A stretch of DNA of 64,000 bases from Candidatus Omnitrophota bacterium (GTDB lineage Bacteria; Omnitrophota; Omnitrophia; Omnitrophales; JACROU01): NCBI GenBank assembly GCA_029261035.1, contig JAJDCD010000023.1, positions 186,001-250,000 on the forward strand, read 5' to 3'. Positions 7,862 to 17,400 of the stretch are shown here, piece after piece (position 1 is the stretch's first letter; every line of letters starts with the position of its first letter). The notes below the pieces were generated by a model. The model was not told where the DNA came from. It worked only from the letters and a program-made list of their open reading frames with translations, and did no database searches. Position numbers and translations under genes: made by a program.

Positions 7862-8275
7862 TCACAAATCTTCTGGAATCATAGACTTCACACCTTCCTC
7901 TAATTGAAAATAATAATCTCCAAATTCTTTCACGTTATCTAGCCCCAGTTTTGCATATTCGTAATGAACATAATGAATAACAAATATTCTAAAATTCAAT
8001 TCCTTCTTCGCCTCTCCAGCCTGCTCTTTAGCCGTTTTCAAGACTTCTTTAATGTCATAATCCTCATACGAAGGTCTACACTTTGCTGCATTAAAATAAA
8101 GGTCTTCTTTTGACATATTGGGGTTATTTCTTTTAATCTCCCGATATGATCTAAGTTGTGCGCGAGCAAACTCCTTTCCATATTTTATTGGGTCACTTAG
8201 CTTTACAAGCCTAAGCACCCACCAAACAAGAAGGCTTACAACAACCAACAGAACTATCAGAATTGTTATGCTCAT
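7862..8275 (-). CDS. Hypothetical protein with an N-terminal membrane anchor
   Basis: A 137-residue protein with one hydrophobic segment (about residues 3-22) followed by a charged, mostly helical domain rich in Tyr and Lys. The ribosome site GGAGGAAG lies 8 bases upstream. I do not recognise the family. The stretch AAKCRPSYEDY has a weak counterpart (AAKCRKYFPFYYY) in the larger anchored protein at 9700-10524, so the two might be distant relatives. It sits within the first tRNA-Arg-bounded cassette, with two other small membrane proteins on the same strand. Confidence 0.7.
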   Translation of the reverse strand: MSITILIVLLVVVSLLVWWVLRLVKLSDPIKYGKEFARAQLRSYREIKRNNPNMSKEDLYFNAAKCRPSYEDYDIKEVLKTAKEQAGEAKKELNFRIFVIHYVHYEYAKLGLDNVKEFGDYYFQLEEGVKSMIPEDL

Positions 8276-8333
8276 CTTTCTCTTCCTCCATTAATTAGGA
8301 TTATAGAGTAATCCCTAACTATACCTCTTGTTT

Positions 8334-8591
8334 TCATTTCTTTTTATTTCCAACTAAAAAAAATATTAGCCCTGAAATTATAGTAATAACAAATATTTCA
8401 ATGATTAATCTATCCATATCTATATCTAGCATTCTACCGAGATCAGAATTATCAAAAAGATTTTTCCTTCCGTCATACCTAACAGCTTTTTCATTAATAA
8501 TTATCTCAGCAGGAAGATAAAATAAGCATAAACAGGTGGCTATCGTTGTATAAATAATCATAACTAATTTCTGAATTTTATTTATAATCAT
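8334..8591 (-). CDS. Hypothetical small two-pass membrane protein
   Basis: An 85-residue protein with hydrophobic segments at about 8-30 and 63-81, separated by a charged loop (NEKAVRYDGRKNLFDNSD), ending in GNKKK. The upstream AGAGAGAGA is only a weak ribosome site. No family is recognised. It lies between the anchored protein 7862-8275 and the four-pass protein 8634-8996, all on the minus strand. Confidence 0.6.
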   Translation of the reverse strand: MIINKIQKLVMIIYTTIATCLCLFYLPAEIIINEKAVRYDGRKNLFDNSDLGRMLDIDMDRLIIEIFVITIISGLIFFLVGNKKK

Positions 8592-8633
8592 TGTCTCTCT
8601 CTTATATTTTTCTACATTATCCTAACATATCCT

Positions 8634-8996
8634 CTAGTTAAAACTATGTGGCGTAATCAACCATAGAAAAAAAATATTAATGCATAGTAAAATTACTAAA
8701 CTTAAAAAAAAGGCTTTTTGCTTTGAGGATAGTTGAAATACTTGAAATAAAGCAAAATTAGTTATTAGATTCGATAAAATAACGACAAGCGGAGTAAGCC
8801 AAAGAAGATGTAATTTGTTCATGCCAGAATAATGAAAAGACCATCCAATAAGAACAAAAAAGACAATTGTGCTATTAACAGTTGCTAAACTTATACCTTT
8901 TCCTTGATTATAATATGTCCAACAGCCAAACGCCCAACCAATAGCAACAAAACATAACACACCAAAGACTATCCATTCAAAGATAGAAGTAATCAT
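8634..8996 (-). CDS. Four-pass membrane protein, copy A of a duplicated pair
   Basis: A 120-residue, very hydrophobic protein with four predicted membrane segments. It is almost identical to the protein at 10554-10916, differing at only about seven residues. The upstream noncoding DNA and the tRNA-Arg 5'-half remnant are duplicated with it. The ribosome site is AAAGGATA. No enzymatic motif is visible and the family is not recognised. Conservation of the reading frame in both copies suggests both are, or recently were, expressed. Confidence 0.75.
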   Translation of the reverse strand: MITSIFEWIVFGVLCFVAIGWAFGCWTYYNQGKGISLATVNSTIVFFVLIGWSFHYSGMNKLHLLWLTPLVVILSNLITNFALFQVFQLSSKQKAFFLSLVILLCINIFFLWLITPHSFN

Positions 8997-9299
8997 AAAA
9001 TTATATCCTTTAAGTTCTTATGTAAATTCTAACACACCTCTAAATCATCGGACTTTTATTCAAGTCTATTGATAAACATACATAATGCCGTAAAAAAATT
9101 CACGGCGCTGTGAGAGCATGTCTAGGACTCCCAACACCCCCGCCCCCACCCCCGAATCGGGGACACATTGGGGTCACTTTTAGGGTAAAACAATAGGAAG
9201 TATCATGAAACAAGATGAACTAAGAAGGAAACGTTAACTCTATGTGGTGTAATGAATTATGAATGATAGTAAGGGGTTACGAGAAATCTCTAAGACCGT
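8997..9299. other. Noncoding block duplicated at 10917-11206
   Basis: No gene is supportable here. The block contains a decayed version (9044-9073) of the hairpin that is perfect at 10964-10993. It also has a C-rich patch followed by GGGGACACATTGGGGTCAC, and a sequence ending AGTAAGGGGTTACG just before the tRNA remnant. All of these have counterparts in the second cassette. Confidence 0.6.
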
Positions 9300-9338
9300 T
9301 CCGTAGTCAAGTGCTCTATCCAGTTGAGCCACGGGCGC
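9300..9338 (-). repeat. 5'-half tRNA-Arg remnant, copy 2
   Basis: Thirty-nine bases match the tRNA-Arg(ACG) gene from its first base through the anticodon loop (CTACGGA), with a single A-to-G change on the + strand. About 30 bases of the tRNA upstream region (ATAATATACCAGATTT on the + strand) are also copied. Similarity stops inside the anticodon loop. The 3' half is absent. Confidence 0.9.
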
Positions 9339-9636
9339 ATAAGGGCACATAATATACCAGATTTTGTCTCTTTTCCCAATGGGTTTTGATTGGGAGTGTC
9401 TCTAAGGTGCCTGGCACCTTGGGTAATTCAGCTTCATAATCATAAATGTAGACTATAGAAGAATCAATAACACCATCCTTCTCGATAGAGTTAAAACTTC
9501 TAATCATATTTTCTTCTTTTACCCAATCTGGAATCGGAGATAAAGATAGTTTTTCATCAAATGAGAATGTACTTGTAAGTAAATCTTTATCTATATAATA
9601 ATCTGGAAGAGGAAGAACTGTATTCCACTTAGCCAT
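9316..9636 (-). CDS. Hypothetical protein, C-terminus replaced by repeat and tRNA-remnant sequence
   Basis: A 106-residue frame with an excellent ribosome site (GAAGGAG) before ATG 9636, so translation is likely. Residues 1 to about 72 look like a normal soluble protein rich in Asp, Ser and Tyr. From KVPGTLETL onward the codons come from the GGTGCC palindrome (9414-9430) and then from the tRNA-Arg upstream region and remnant, ending ARGSTG within the tRNA copy. The original 3' end was therefore probably lost at the recombination junction. No family is recognised. Confidence 0.6.
   Translation of the reverse strand: MAKWNTVLPLPDYYIDKDLLTSTFSFDEKLSLSPIPDWVKEENMIRSFNSIEKDGVIDSSIVYIYDYEAELPKVPGTLETLPIKTHWEKRQNLVYYVPLCARGSTG
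9414..9430. repeat. Palindromic GGTGCC/GGCACC repeat
   Basis: AAGGTGCC-T-GGCACCTT is a perfect 17-base palindrome. It belongs to the same dispersed hairpin family as 18428-18479, 42605-42632 and 53643-53691. Confidence 0.7.
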
Positions 9637-9699
9637 AATTACTCCTTCATCAACAAATAGCTATATTCCCATCGTTCTTGACCGCTGTGCAAGACCAAC

Positions 9700-10524
9700 T
9701 CATATATGGCCCTCTTTTATTTTTTGACGAATAAAAGCATTCATTGTAGTTACAGATTCAACCTCTGCTTTATTCAGGTTTGCTGCAGCCTGATTAATTC
9801 GGTACTTAAGGCAATAGGGCAATAGGGCATCTTCTCCTTGATGAGGGTCTTTTTCACGGGTTTCTGACTTGTAATAATAAAATGGGAAATACTTTCGGCA
9901 TTTCGCTGCAGCTTCCTTATCCGACAACCCGTCTTCATCCATATATTTTTTAAAAGCAGCCATCTTAAACACATTATCCTCTGCTTCAAACTTCGACACA
10001 TCTTGTACTGTAATACTAGAAAACCATTCAATGTCTTCCGGTTGGATGAGCTCTTCGTCCTCAGGATGAACTTTGGTATGCTTCGAACCAGCACAATCAA
10101 CTGGATACATTGTTTCCTTTATGTGCTCCAAAAGTAGTCTTAATAATTCTATATAATTATCCGAATTTGAGTTTTCTATCTTCTCTTCAACAACTGTAGT
10201 AATTTCAATGGAAGAAGGTCCGCTTCCAGCAGTCATAGCTTTAAAAAAAATTGATTCTATTTCTGATTCTATTTGATGTTGGAGAGCTTGAGTAGAGAGA
10301 TCAGGATACACCTTTTTTACTACATCCTCATACTCTTGTATAAACTTCTCTGCTGATTCTCGTTTTATCTTTTTAGGAACATATCCACGATTTTTAACAA
10401 ATAAAAGACTACTTATTGCCATGACAATCAAAAATCCAACAACAGCTCCCCCGAGCAATCCCCACAATCCCCAAAGAAACAAACCTATCACTGCAAATAT
10501 TCCAATTAAAACATATGGCACCAT
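9700..10524 (-). CDS. Hypothetical membrane-anchored protein
   Basis: A 274-residue protein with two adjacent glycine-rich membrane segments at the N-terminus (about residues 3-22 and 24-44). A long acidic, mostly helical cytoplasmic or periplasmic domain follows, with FIQEYEDVVKKVYPDLS near residue 62 and GLSDKEAAAKCRKYFPFYY near residue 200. The ribosome site AAGGAG lies 8 bases before ATG 10524. The family is not recognised. It is unique to the second cassette, directly upstream of the duplicated four-pass protein 10554-10916 in position but downstream in transcription order (29-base gap). Confidence 0.7.
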   Translation of the reverse strand: MVPYVLIGIFAVIGLFLWGLWGLLGGAVVGFLIVMAISSLLFVKNRGYVPKKIKRESAEKFIQEYEDVVKKVYPDLSTQALQHQIESEIESIFFKAMTAGSGPSSIEITTVVEEKIENSNSDNYIELLRLLLEHIKETMYPVDCAGSKHTKVHPEDEELIQPEDIEWFSSITVQDVSKFEAEDNVFKMAAFKKYMDEDGLSDKEAAAKCRKYFPFYYYKSETREKDPHQGEDALLPYCLKYRINQAAANLNKAEVESVTTMNAFIRQKIKEGHI

Positions 10525-10553
10525 TTCAATTCTCCTTCTAAAAAATATATCCT

Positions 10554-10916
10554 CTAGTTAAAACTACGTGGAGTAATTAACCAGAGTAAAAAACAATTAA
10601 TGCATAGCAAAATTAGTAAACTTAAAAAAAAGGCTTTTTGCTTTGAGGATAGTTGAAATACTTGAAATAAAACAAAATTAGTTATTAGATTTGATAAAAT
10701 AACGACAAGTGGAGTAAGCCAAAGAAGATGTAATTTGTTCATGCCAGAATAATGAAAAGACCATCCAATAAGAACAAAAAAAATAATTGTGCTATTAACA
10801 GTTGCTAAACTTATACCTTTTCCTTGGTTATAATATGTCCAACAGCCAAACACCCAACCAATAGCAACAAAACACAATACACCAAAGACTATCCATTCAA
10901 AGATAGAAGTGATCAT
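10554..10916 (-). CDS. Four-pass membrane protein, copy B of a duplicated pair
   Basis: The near-identical paralogue of the protein at 8634-8996 (120 aa, four membrane segments, same start and ribosome site). Differences are conservative, such as WAFG to WVFG near residue 22 and NIFFLW to NCFLLW near the C-terminus. A perfect 12-bp stem hairpin lies about 48 bases upstream of the start (10964-10993), while copy A has an eroded version. Function unknown. The next gene, 9700-10524, may be co-transcribed. Confidence 0.75.
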   Translation of the reverse strand: MITSIFEWIVFGVLCFVAIGWVFGCWTYYNQGKGISLATVNSTIIFFVLIGWSFHYSGMNKLHLLWLTPLVVILSNLITNFVLFQVFQLSSKQKAFFLSLLILLCINCFLLWLITPRSFN

Positions 10917-10963
10917 AAAATTATATCCTTTAAGTTCTTATGTAAATTCTAACACACTTCTAA

Positions 10964-10993
10964 ATCAACAGACTTTTATTCAAGTCTGTTGAT
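10964..10993. repeat. Perfect hairpin upstream of membrane protein copy B
   Basis: ATCAACAGACTT and AAGTCTGTTGAT form a perfect 12-bp stem around a 6-base loop (TTATTC). It lies in the leader of the four-pass membrane gene, so it could be an operator or an RNA leader element. The counterpart at 9044-9073 has two mismatches and a wobble. Confidence 0.6.
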
Positions 10994-11206
10994 AAACATA
11001 CAGAAATTCACGGCGTTGTGAAAGCATCTCTAGCACTCTCAACACCCCACACCCACACCCGAAACGGGGACACATTGGGGTCACTTTTAAGATAAAACAA
11101 GCCGTAACAGCATGTACTAAGCGGTAACAAGAAGCAAATTGTAAATTGTTATCAATAAAGGAGTTATCAATGATAGTAAGGGGTTACGAAGAATGCCCTA
11201 GACCGT

Positions 11207-11245
11207 TCCGTAGTCAAGTGCTCTATCCAATTGAGCCACGGGCGC
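11207..11245 (-). repeat. 5'-half tRNA-Arg remnant, copy 3
   Basis: Thirty-nine bases are identical to the tRNA-Arg(ACG) gene from base 1 through the anticodon loop, followed by the copied upstream region. The 3' flank (AACGGTC) matches copy 2 at 9300 rather than the intact gene, so copies 2 and 3 arose from the same junction. Confidence 0.9.
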
Positions 11246-11336
11246 ATAAGGTCCAATAATATACCAGATTTTCTCTCTTTGCCCAATGGGTTTTGTTGTG
11301 AGCGTCTCTAAGGTGCTAATGTTAAAGCATTTGTCT

Positions 11337-11456
11337 TTCCCGCGAAGGCGGGAATCTAGTAGACAGAAGAGTCTTTGTTTAAAGCGAATAGATTAAGCCT
11401 GGATCCCCCCCGCCCAACAAGCTGGCGGGCAGGCGCCAATACATTCGGGGATGACA
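11337..11456. repeat. Small GC-rich interspersed repeat (MITE-like)
   Basis: The element begins with the palindrome TTCCCGCGAAGGCGGGAA, contains a second hairpin (CCCGCC, 8 bases, GGCGGGC) and ends GGGGATGACA. It resembles the widespread TCCCGCGxxxGCGGGAATC class of short repeats known from several phyla (dRS3-like in Neisseria). A related CCCGCC/GGCGGGC hairpin is at 6447-6466. Confidence 0.6.
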
Positions 11457-11466
11457 ATGGAAGTAA

Positions 11467-14400
11467 TTAGGCAGCTCGGCTCAGCTGTCGACCATATTCG
11501 ACACGCTTCAATAGTCCATTCAACCACATTGAGGTGGCATTATTTGAATCTTCCGAAACTCCAGTCCAAAGAACTCCATCCTTCGTTAGAAGCAGTTTCT
11601 CGGTTAAGAGATCTTCCGGATAAACGATTCTGTCTGTTACCTGTTCAATAACTGAAAGAACAGCTTCTTGGGATCCTCGCTCATCATGGCGAATTCCAAC
11701 TTCAGGAATGTCTTCGGCAGAATTTAAGCTGTCTGTATTTTTTTCTCCTAAGCTAGATGCTGTCAGCATTTCAGAAAAAAGTTGTTGCCCTCTTTCTATC
11801 TTTCGCTGAACCGTTGTTAAGGGACGTGCTTGGAGAATCACCAAAGTACCAAAAGGGTCAAAAGCCCACTCAATATCCATTGGGTAGCCATACTCTTTGA
11901 GAATGGCACGCATCGCAATCCCAATAAGTTTGATTTGCCGATCATCCAAAACCCGTTTCTTTTGCTCTGCTTCGGGTGTTTTGATTTCCTTAATAAAAGC
12001 CATTGATTTCTCTTCTAAGTCGTAACTCTCCGTTGGAAAAAGCATCAGTTTTGATTCCTTTTTTCCCGTAACTACTTCTACTATCTCAAGGTCTCTGCTT
12101 AAATCTAAGGTGATAGAATCAGGATCCACCAACCCCTCCACAGCACTCATGCCCAATCCATAAACTGCTGCAATCTGCATTTGGGACAGGTTTCCATCTG
12201 GAATATTGACACTATGAGCAACCCCCGAAGAGATCGCATTCACCATGGGCTCCACCAGGATAGCCTCGGCCCCTGAAGCCCACACTTTTGGAATCGCCCG
12301 CACCCCTTGCTCGGGCCCATGAACCGTAGGCTCTGTATGGCCTTCCCCCGCTTTAGCTTTTTCCTCGGAATCTTCTTCAAGCCCTGAACTTCGATACATA
12401 TAAACTCCCAGAGTAATCAAAGCCTGCTTCACTTCTTTAGAGACTTCATCTGTCCCACGAACAAATTCACGAAGAATTTCGCTCCAGAGTTGAGGTAATG
12501 GTTTTTCGTTAATCCCATCAAAAAACGCAAAGATTTTTTGTTTATATGCGTCTGAGGTGTTCGGATCTTTTTTCAAAAGCCCTCTCATCCATTTCACTTG
12601 CCGTTCAAATACTTTTCGGTAAGCTACCAAATGAAGTTTCTGATCTTCAGCCGACAATTGGTTGCCTTGAGATTCTTGATAGACGCGAGCCGTGATAGCA
12701 AAACCAGGAAGCGTTTTGATTTGAGGATGATTCAATGCCTCAATTACTTCATGAAATTCCGCAGAGTGAGATGCTTTCCCTCCCACAGAATGCCGGGCTA
12801 GTCGCGGAATATCTGACTTATTCATAAATTTATTAGTAGAATCCCCTGTAGCGGTTACTAGCTTTTTCGCTTTGGCCCTTGCGTCCGCCAACCGCTGTGT
12901 CAGGTCCCGCTTCGTTACTGGAGCAACATCCTCCAGTTGAACCTGTAGCAAATCACCCCATTTTAAATACTGTTTGGCCTGACGGGCCGACATTTGATCT
13001 CGTTTTGAAGAGTCCGCCTCTAGATCTTCGAATGTTCGCGTTAACCACCGCCTTCTTTCTTCCGTAACCGTCCTCATTTTTTGGTAAAGCTTCTTAAGCA
13101 TTCCTTCATAATCTGTTTCGTCAAAGTAAATCTTTTTTTCTTTCAAAAGATCTCGAATTGTCTCAATTACTCCAACTTTTTCGCGAATAACCGTTAGCGA
13201 ATAATAGATCTGCTCCATTCTCCGATTCTGTTCGATCAGCTCCGAAAACTGGTTAATCAAATCAATTAATTGGAGGGACAGGTGATGCTCTACAGTGAGA
13301 AGGTAATTGATCACGGTTGTTTTTAATCCAGAATTTGCTAATGAAGCTTGAATGATCTCTGTTTTTTGATCATCACTCAAGTTTAAAGAAAGCAATGCTT
13401 CTTGGAGTGCAAACTTTATTTGGAGCGCATCGTTCAGATGTAACACCATGGTTAGAAAAGCAACATAACCTTCATTCCGGGACGAGACAGGCCCTTTTGA
13501 CAGCGCTCTTCGCAAAGCCATGCTCAGATTTAAGATTTTTTGAATCCCCTCATTCTCAGCCGGGGCCACAGACATTAAAACTCCACGATTAGCATCCACA
13601 GTAACAACATCTCCCTCGTTGATCGTCACAAGCAGCTCTTTACCAAAATCAACTTCCGAAAAATAAATACTATCCTCCTCGGTTTCCAATTGCTGAATAG
13701 GTCTTTGCTGCGGAGTTGCGGCTTTAAACTGGAGCCTCCCCGAGGATGTAACCGTTGCTGTCTTTAGAATAAGTCCAGGTATTTGATTTTCCTGCGCCTG
13801 CGTCGCTTGATGAGACATTAGTCCTCCCGTCGTTGTTATGACTGCTAGACTCGCTTTGATTAAAGGATCATGTTTAGGAGCCGCGCTGACACCGACAAAA
13901 ATACCCCCTTCATAATCCGAGGGCTTTCTTCTGTCATTCAAGGGAATAAGACGACCCGAGACAAACCCACTTGAGGTCGGCACACCTCGTACAGCGATGA
14001 GGCTCAGCTCTTCTCTGGGATGGAGAAAAGCTCTAAGCCGTTCTTTTAAATAGCTCAAGTCTATAGAAGGCCTTTCAACTGCTTCAATTATATAACCATT
14101 AAGAGAAAAAATTTCTGCCAGATCCTTTACTGTATGCACTTGAGAATTTGCTCTCACTTTTTTTCGAGTACGATCCAGGAACGGTTGAGCAGAAGGGTTG
14201 TCACCATAGACACCATAACCTAAACAAAAACGATGCGTAATTCGATCTTGAAAAACAACGAGCCGAAAATCATCATGAGGAAACTGATACAAAAACTCTA
14301 TGACATCGTACCCTCCAGCTTGGCCTATCAACCTTGATGCATAAGCATAGCTTTGAAGGTGCTCCGTCAACTGAGCAATGTTCCAGGCTTGATTCCAGAT

Positions 14401-17400
14401 ATCACTATCCTTTTTACCTTCCTCTATTAAAAAACGAAGGAAATAGGATACGAGTGAACCCTGTTCAGACTCCCTATCCAAACCCAAACGACGCCCCCGT
14501 TCCTCTTGCTCAGCTAGGTCATCCAGATAAACTTGTCCCCAAGGGTAATCAATTAGCGGATTTATAAAGCTGGCTCGAGCCTGTTCAGAATACTGAGCTA
14601 AGATTTTTTTCTCTCCATACCTTCGAACTACCTGTTCAGTAAACCGATCCTTATATGGCTCTCCTCCCCGATAGGGAAAACCCTGCTGTAAAGTTTCAAT
14701 ACTGGGATACTGCTCGAGCAACCGCCCTAAGTGATCTTCAATTCTTGCTCGTAACTCCTCCTCGGTTTCTTCTTCTTCCCCGTCAGCATTCAAAGATGTC
14801 TTTGTCTCATCACGTTCCTTCTTCATTCGTCTTTCCAATATCCTTCGAATTAAATCTTCATCCTCCTTTACAAATGGCTGTATAATTAGATTAAACTGAG
14901 GATGGACACTCAAGGCAGGATGAAGTGTTCCCATCCGTTCATAATGATCGGCCCAAGCATTCATTAAACGATCTAAATATTCTTCTCCATTCTCTTCCTT
15001 TAAAAAAAACTTGTAGTATTTCTCAAGCCACATATCCAATTCAACCGTATTTCCTAATACATGAAGAGCTCTCTTAAGAGCTTTCCGAATTTCATACTCT
15101 GAAAAGGCCCCATGGTCCTTGTCTAACAAGGCCTCAACATGATATTTTCCTCGACGAACTGTGTGAAACCCCAAACGAACAAGGATTCGCTGAATCAAAT
15201 CAACCCGTAGTGCACTCCCCTCCCATTCTTTTCCAGAATCAGTAAACTCAATAATAGCCCGGCCTCCCTGATCAATGGGGCCCGGCCTAAAACTGGCTCG
15301 AGCCTGATGGACCCGAAATGGAATGAACAAGGTCGCCTCTCTATCTCCAGCATAAATAATTGGCTCGTTTTGAGTATCAGGTCGATAAGTATTTACATTG
15401 TGATTAGTTCCAAACGCCTCAACCAAAAACTGGACTGCCATCGGCATTGGCGATAAGGACCGGTCCTGCCTTAAATCTACGTAGCGGGGTTGAAACTTAG
15501 CTGATTGAGGAGGATGATCTGAGTGGTGTGTCACAGATAAAATTTTTACCTTACCTAAGGATTGTCTTTCGTTCGGCTTAAAGTATCTCATTTGCTCCCG
15601 AATCCCTCTTTGATGAAATATATTCAAGACCTCCTCATAGGTCAATTGTTCCACCTCTTTATTATCCATATCAATCGCCCCCAACACACCATTCCATTCA
15701 TCTGAAGGTTTACGAATCAATTCATCTACAATTAAAGTCCTCACACCTACCATACGTTCGTTAGCTGTATTCGGTAAATGAAGCTGTCCTTTTTCTCTTC
15801 TCAAGCTCGGTGAAACATAAATAATGCCCATAGAATTTCTAACTGAATGAAGGGTTTTTGAAATAGCACATCGAGCTAAACAAGCCTCTATGAGACCCGT
15901 TTGCACACTCAAATCATTGATTGGATATCCTGAGTAATGAAAATCCATACTCATGTTTTGAAGACGGTAATGCGGGCCCTCTTCATCGGGTTTTATGTAT
16001 GGGCCTGCTAAATATACTGGATTCCCTTCTTCATCATCCCTTATAATTGTTGGTTCGAACTCATCTCGAAAAAGATCAAAATAATCTACAACAAATTTTT
16101 CAAGCAGCTCCGTCACTTCCTCAAACTCTTGAAACGTCTTTTTAGGACGATGAAGAATTTGGAGGATGGTGGTGTTTAACGCTTCCCACTCCTGATATTT
16201 TTTATGATGCTCTATTTGTTTTTTGGAAGCATATGCGGCTTCTAAATCATCCACAACCGATAAGTGGTAATGGCGATCCACAATGCGAAAGCGTTCGGGC
16301 ATCTGCTCCGTTAACACTTGTGCCACCTGAGGGCTCATATTGAATCGAACCGCTTGATTTCCATCTTCTAAATTTAGCTCCTGAATATCCGTCCGCCTTT
16401 TTAGGACATCGATTAACTTTTCCGGTGGCTCCGGATAACCCGGAACACCTGAAACAACCTCTACGACTTCACGGACACTTGCATCTACCGAATGAACCAC
16501 GTTGGAAAGGCCAAATTTTTTAATAAACATATCTAACCCGTCAAGTCCAAACAGATTATAATAATAGTACAACTTCTTTTGTTCTTTCTGGACTGTTTCT
16601 CTTAATTTACGGTCTGCCGCCGCGCTCAAACCTCTTAAATAAATATCAAAAATATTTTCAGTAGAAAATTCAAGAGCTCTGTCGCCTACCCCTAAACTAG
16701 CAGCTTGAGCAGAAGACAGAGCATAGGGAACCGGTGAAAGGTTTTGCCGCAACATCAAACTTCTATAACTTTGTCTTGAGTCTCCAGACAGAGAGGGGCG
16801 AACAATACAGTAATTCCATTTAGACTGATCAAAGGTTTCCTTAAAACCTTGCGAATGGAAACCTCCGGAAATCACAATGGCTCGTTTACCATCATTGATT
16901 TCATTTTTAATCGTTCTAACGAAAGCCGTTTCTCGCAAAACAGCCAACCTATAAAAGTTGAGAGCTTCCTCTATCATAGTAACAAGGAGAGAGTCTTCTG
17001 AACTTAAAACTCGAATTCTGAGCTGCATCTTTTGAATCTGAATATATTCTTCTCTGCTTAACTCAAGCCGAACCAGTTTCCTAAGCAAGTGAAACGCTTC
17101 TACTCGCTCGACAGCTTCCTTGTCTTCTGGCTTTTTTGCGAGTTGGATCGACATAGTTTGAATCCACTCCTGGATTTCATGGAACAAATCCGGGCCATTT
17201 AATTCGGACTGGTAAATTCTGTTTTTTATCCATTGGATAAATTGGGGATAATTCAAGAAGTGAAAACCGTCATCCTTCAAGACGTCATAGAGCTGCTCCA
17301 TCAAAAACCGAGGGTTCAGGGATGAGTCCTTTTCAGAAAGAACCTCCTCAATTTTTGTGATAAGGGTTTCTGCCCCCAACCCGGAATACTGAGTACGAAT

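Larger units (their letters stand above)
10917..11466. other. 550-base noncoding end of the second cassette
   Basis: There is no gene. The block repeats the noncoding DNA of 8997-9430 (hairpin, C-rich patch, AGTAAGGGGTTACG, tRNA-Arg half, a partial GGTGC repeat near 11311) and then holds a GC-rich inverted-repeat element at 11337-11456. Confidence 0.65.

Noticed and set aside
9021-9300. Riboswitch in the leader-like spacer of the cassettes
   Set aside because: Apart from one simple hairpin and a C-rich patch, there is no conserved riboswitch architecture, and the spacer is duplicated with the cassette, which explains its similarity.
12598-14885. Several + strand frames of 60-80 residues inside giant 1
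   Set aside because: All are opposite-strand shadows of a continuous 2258-codon gene, with no ribosome sites or recognisable motifs.
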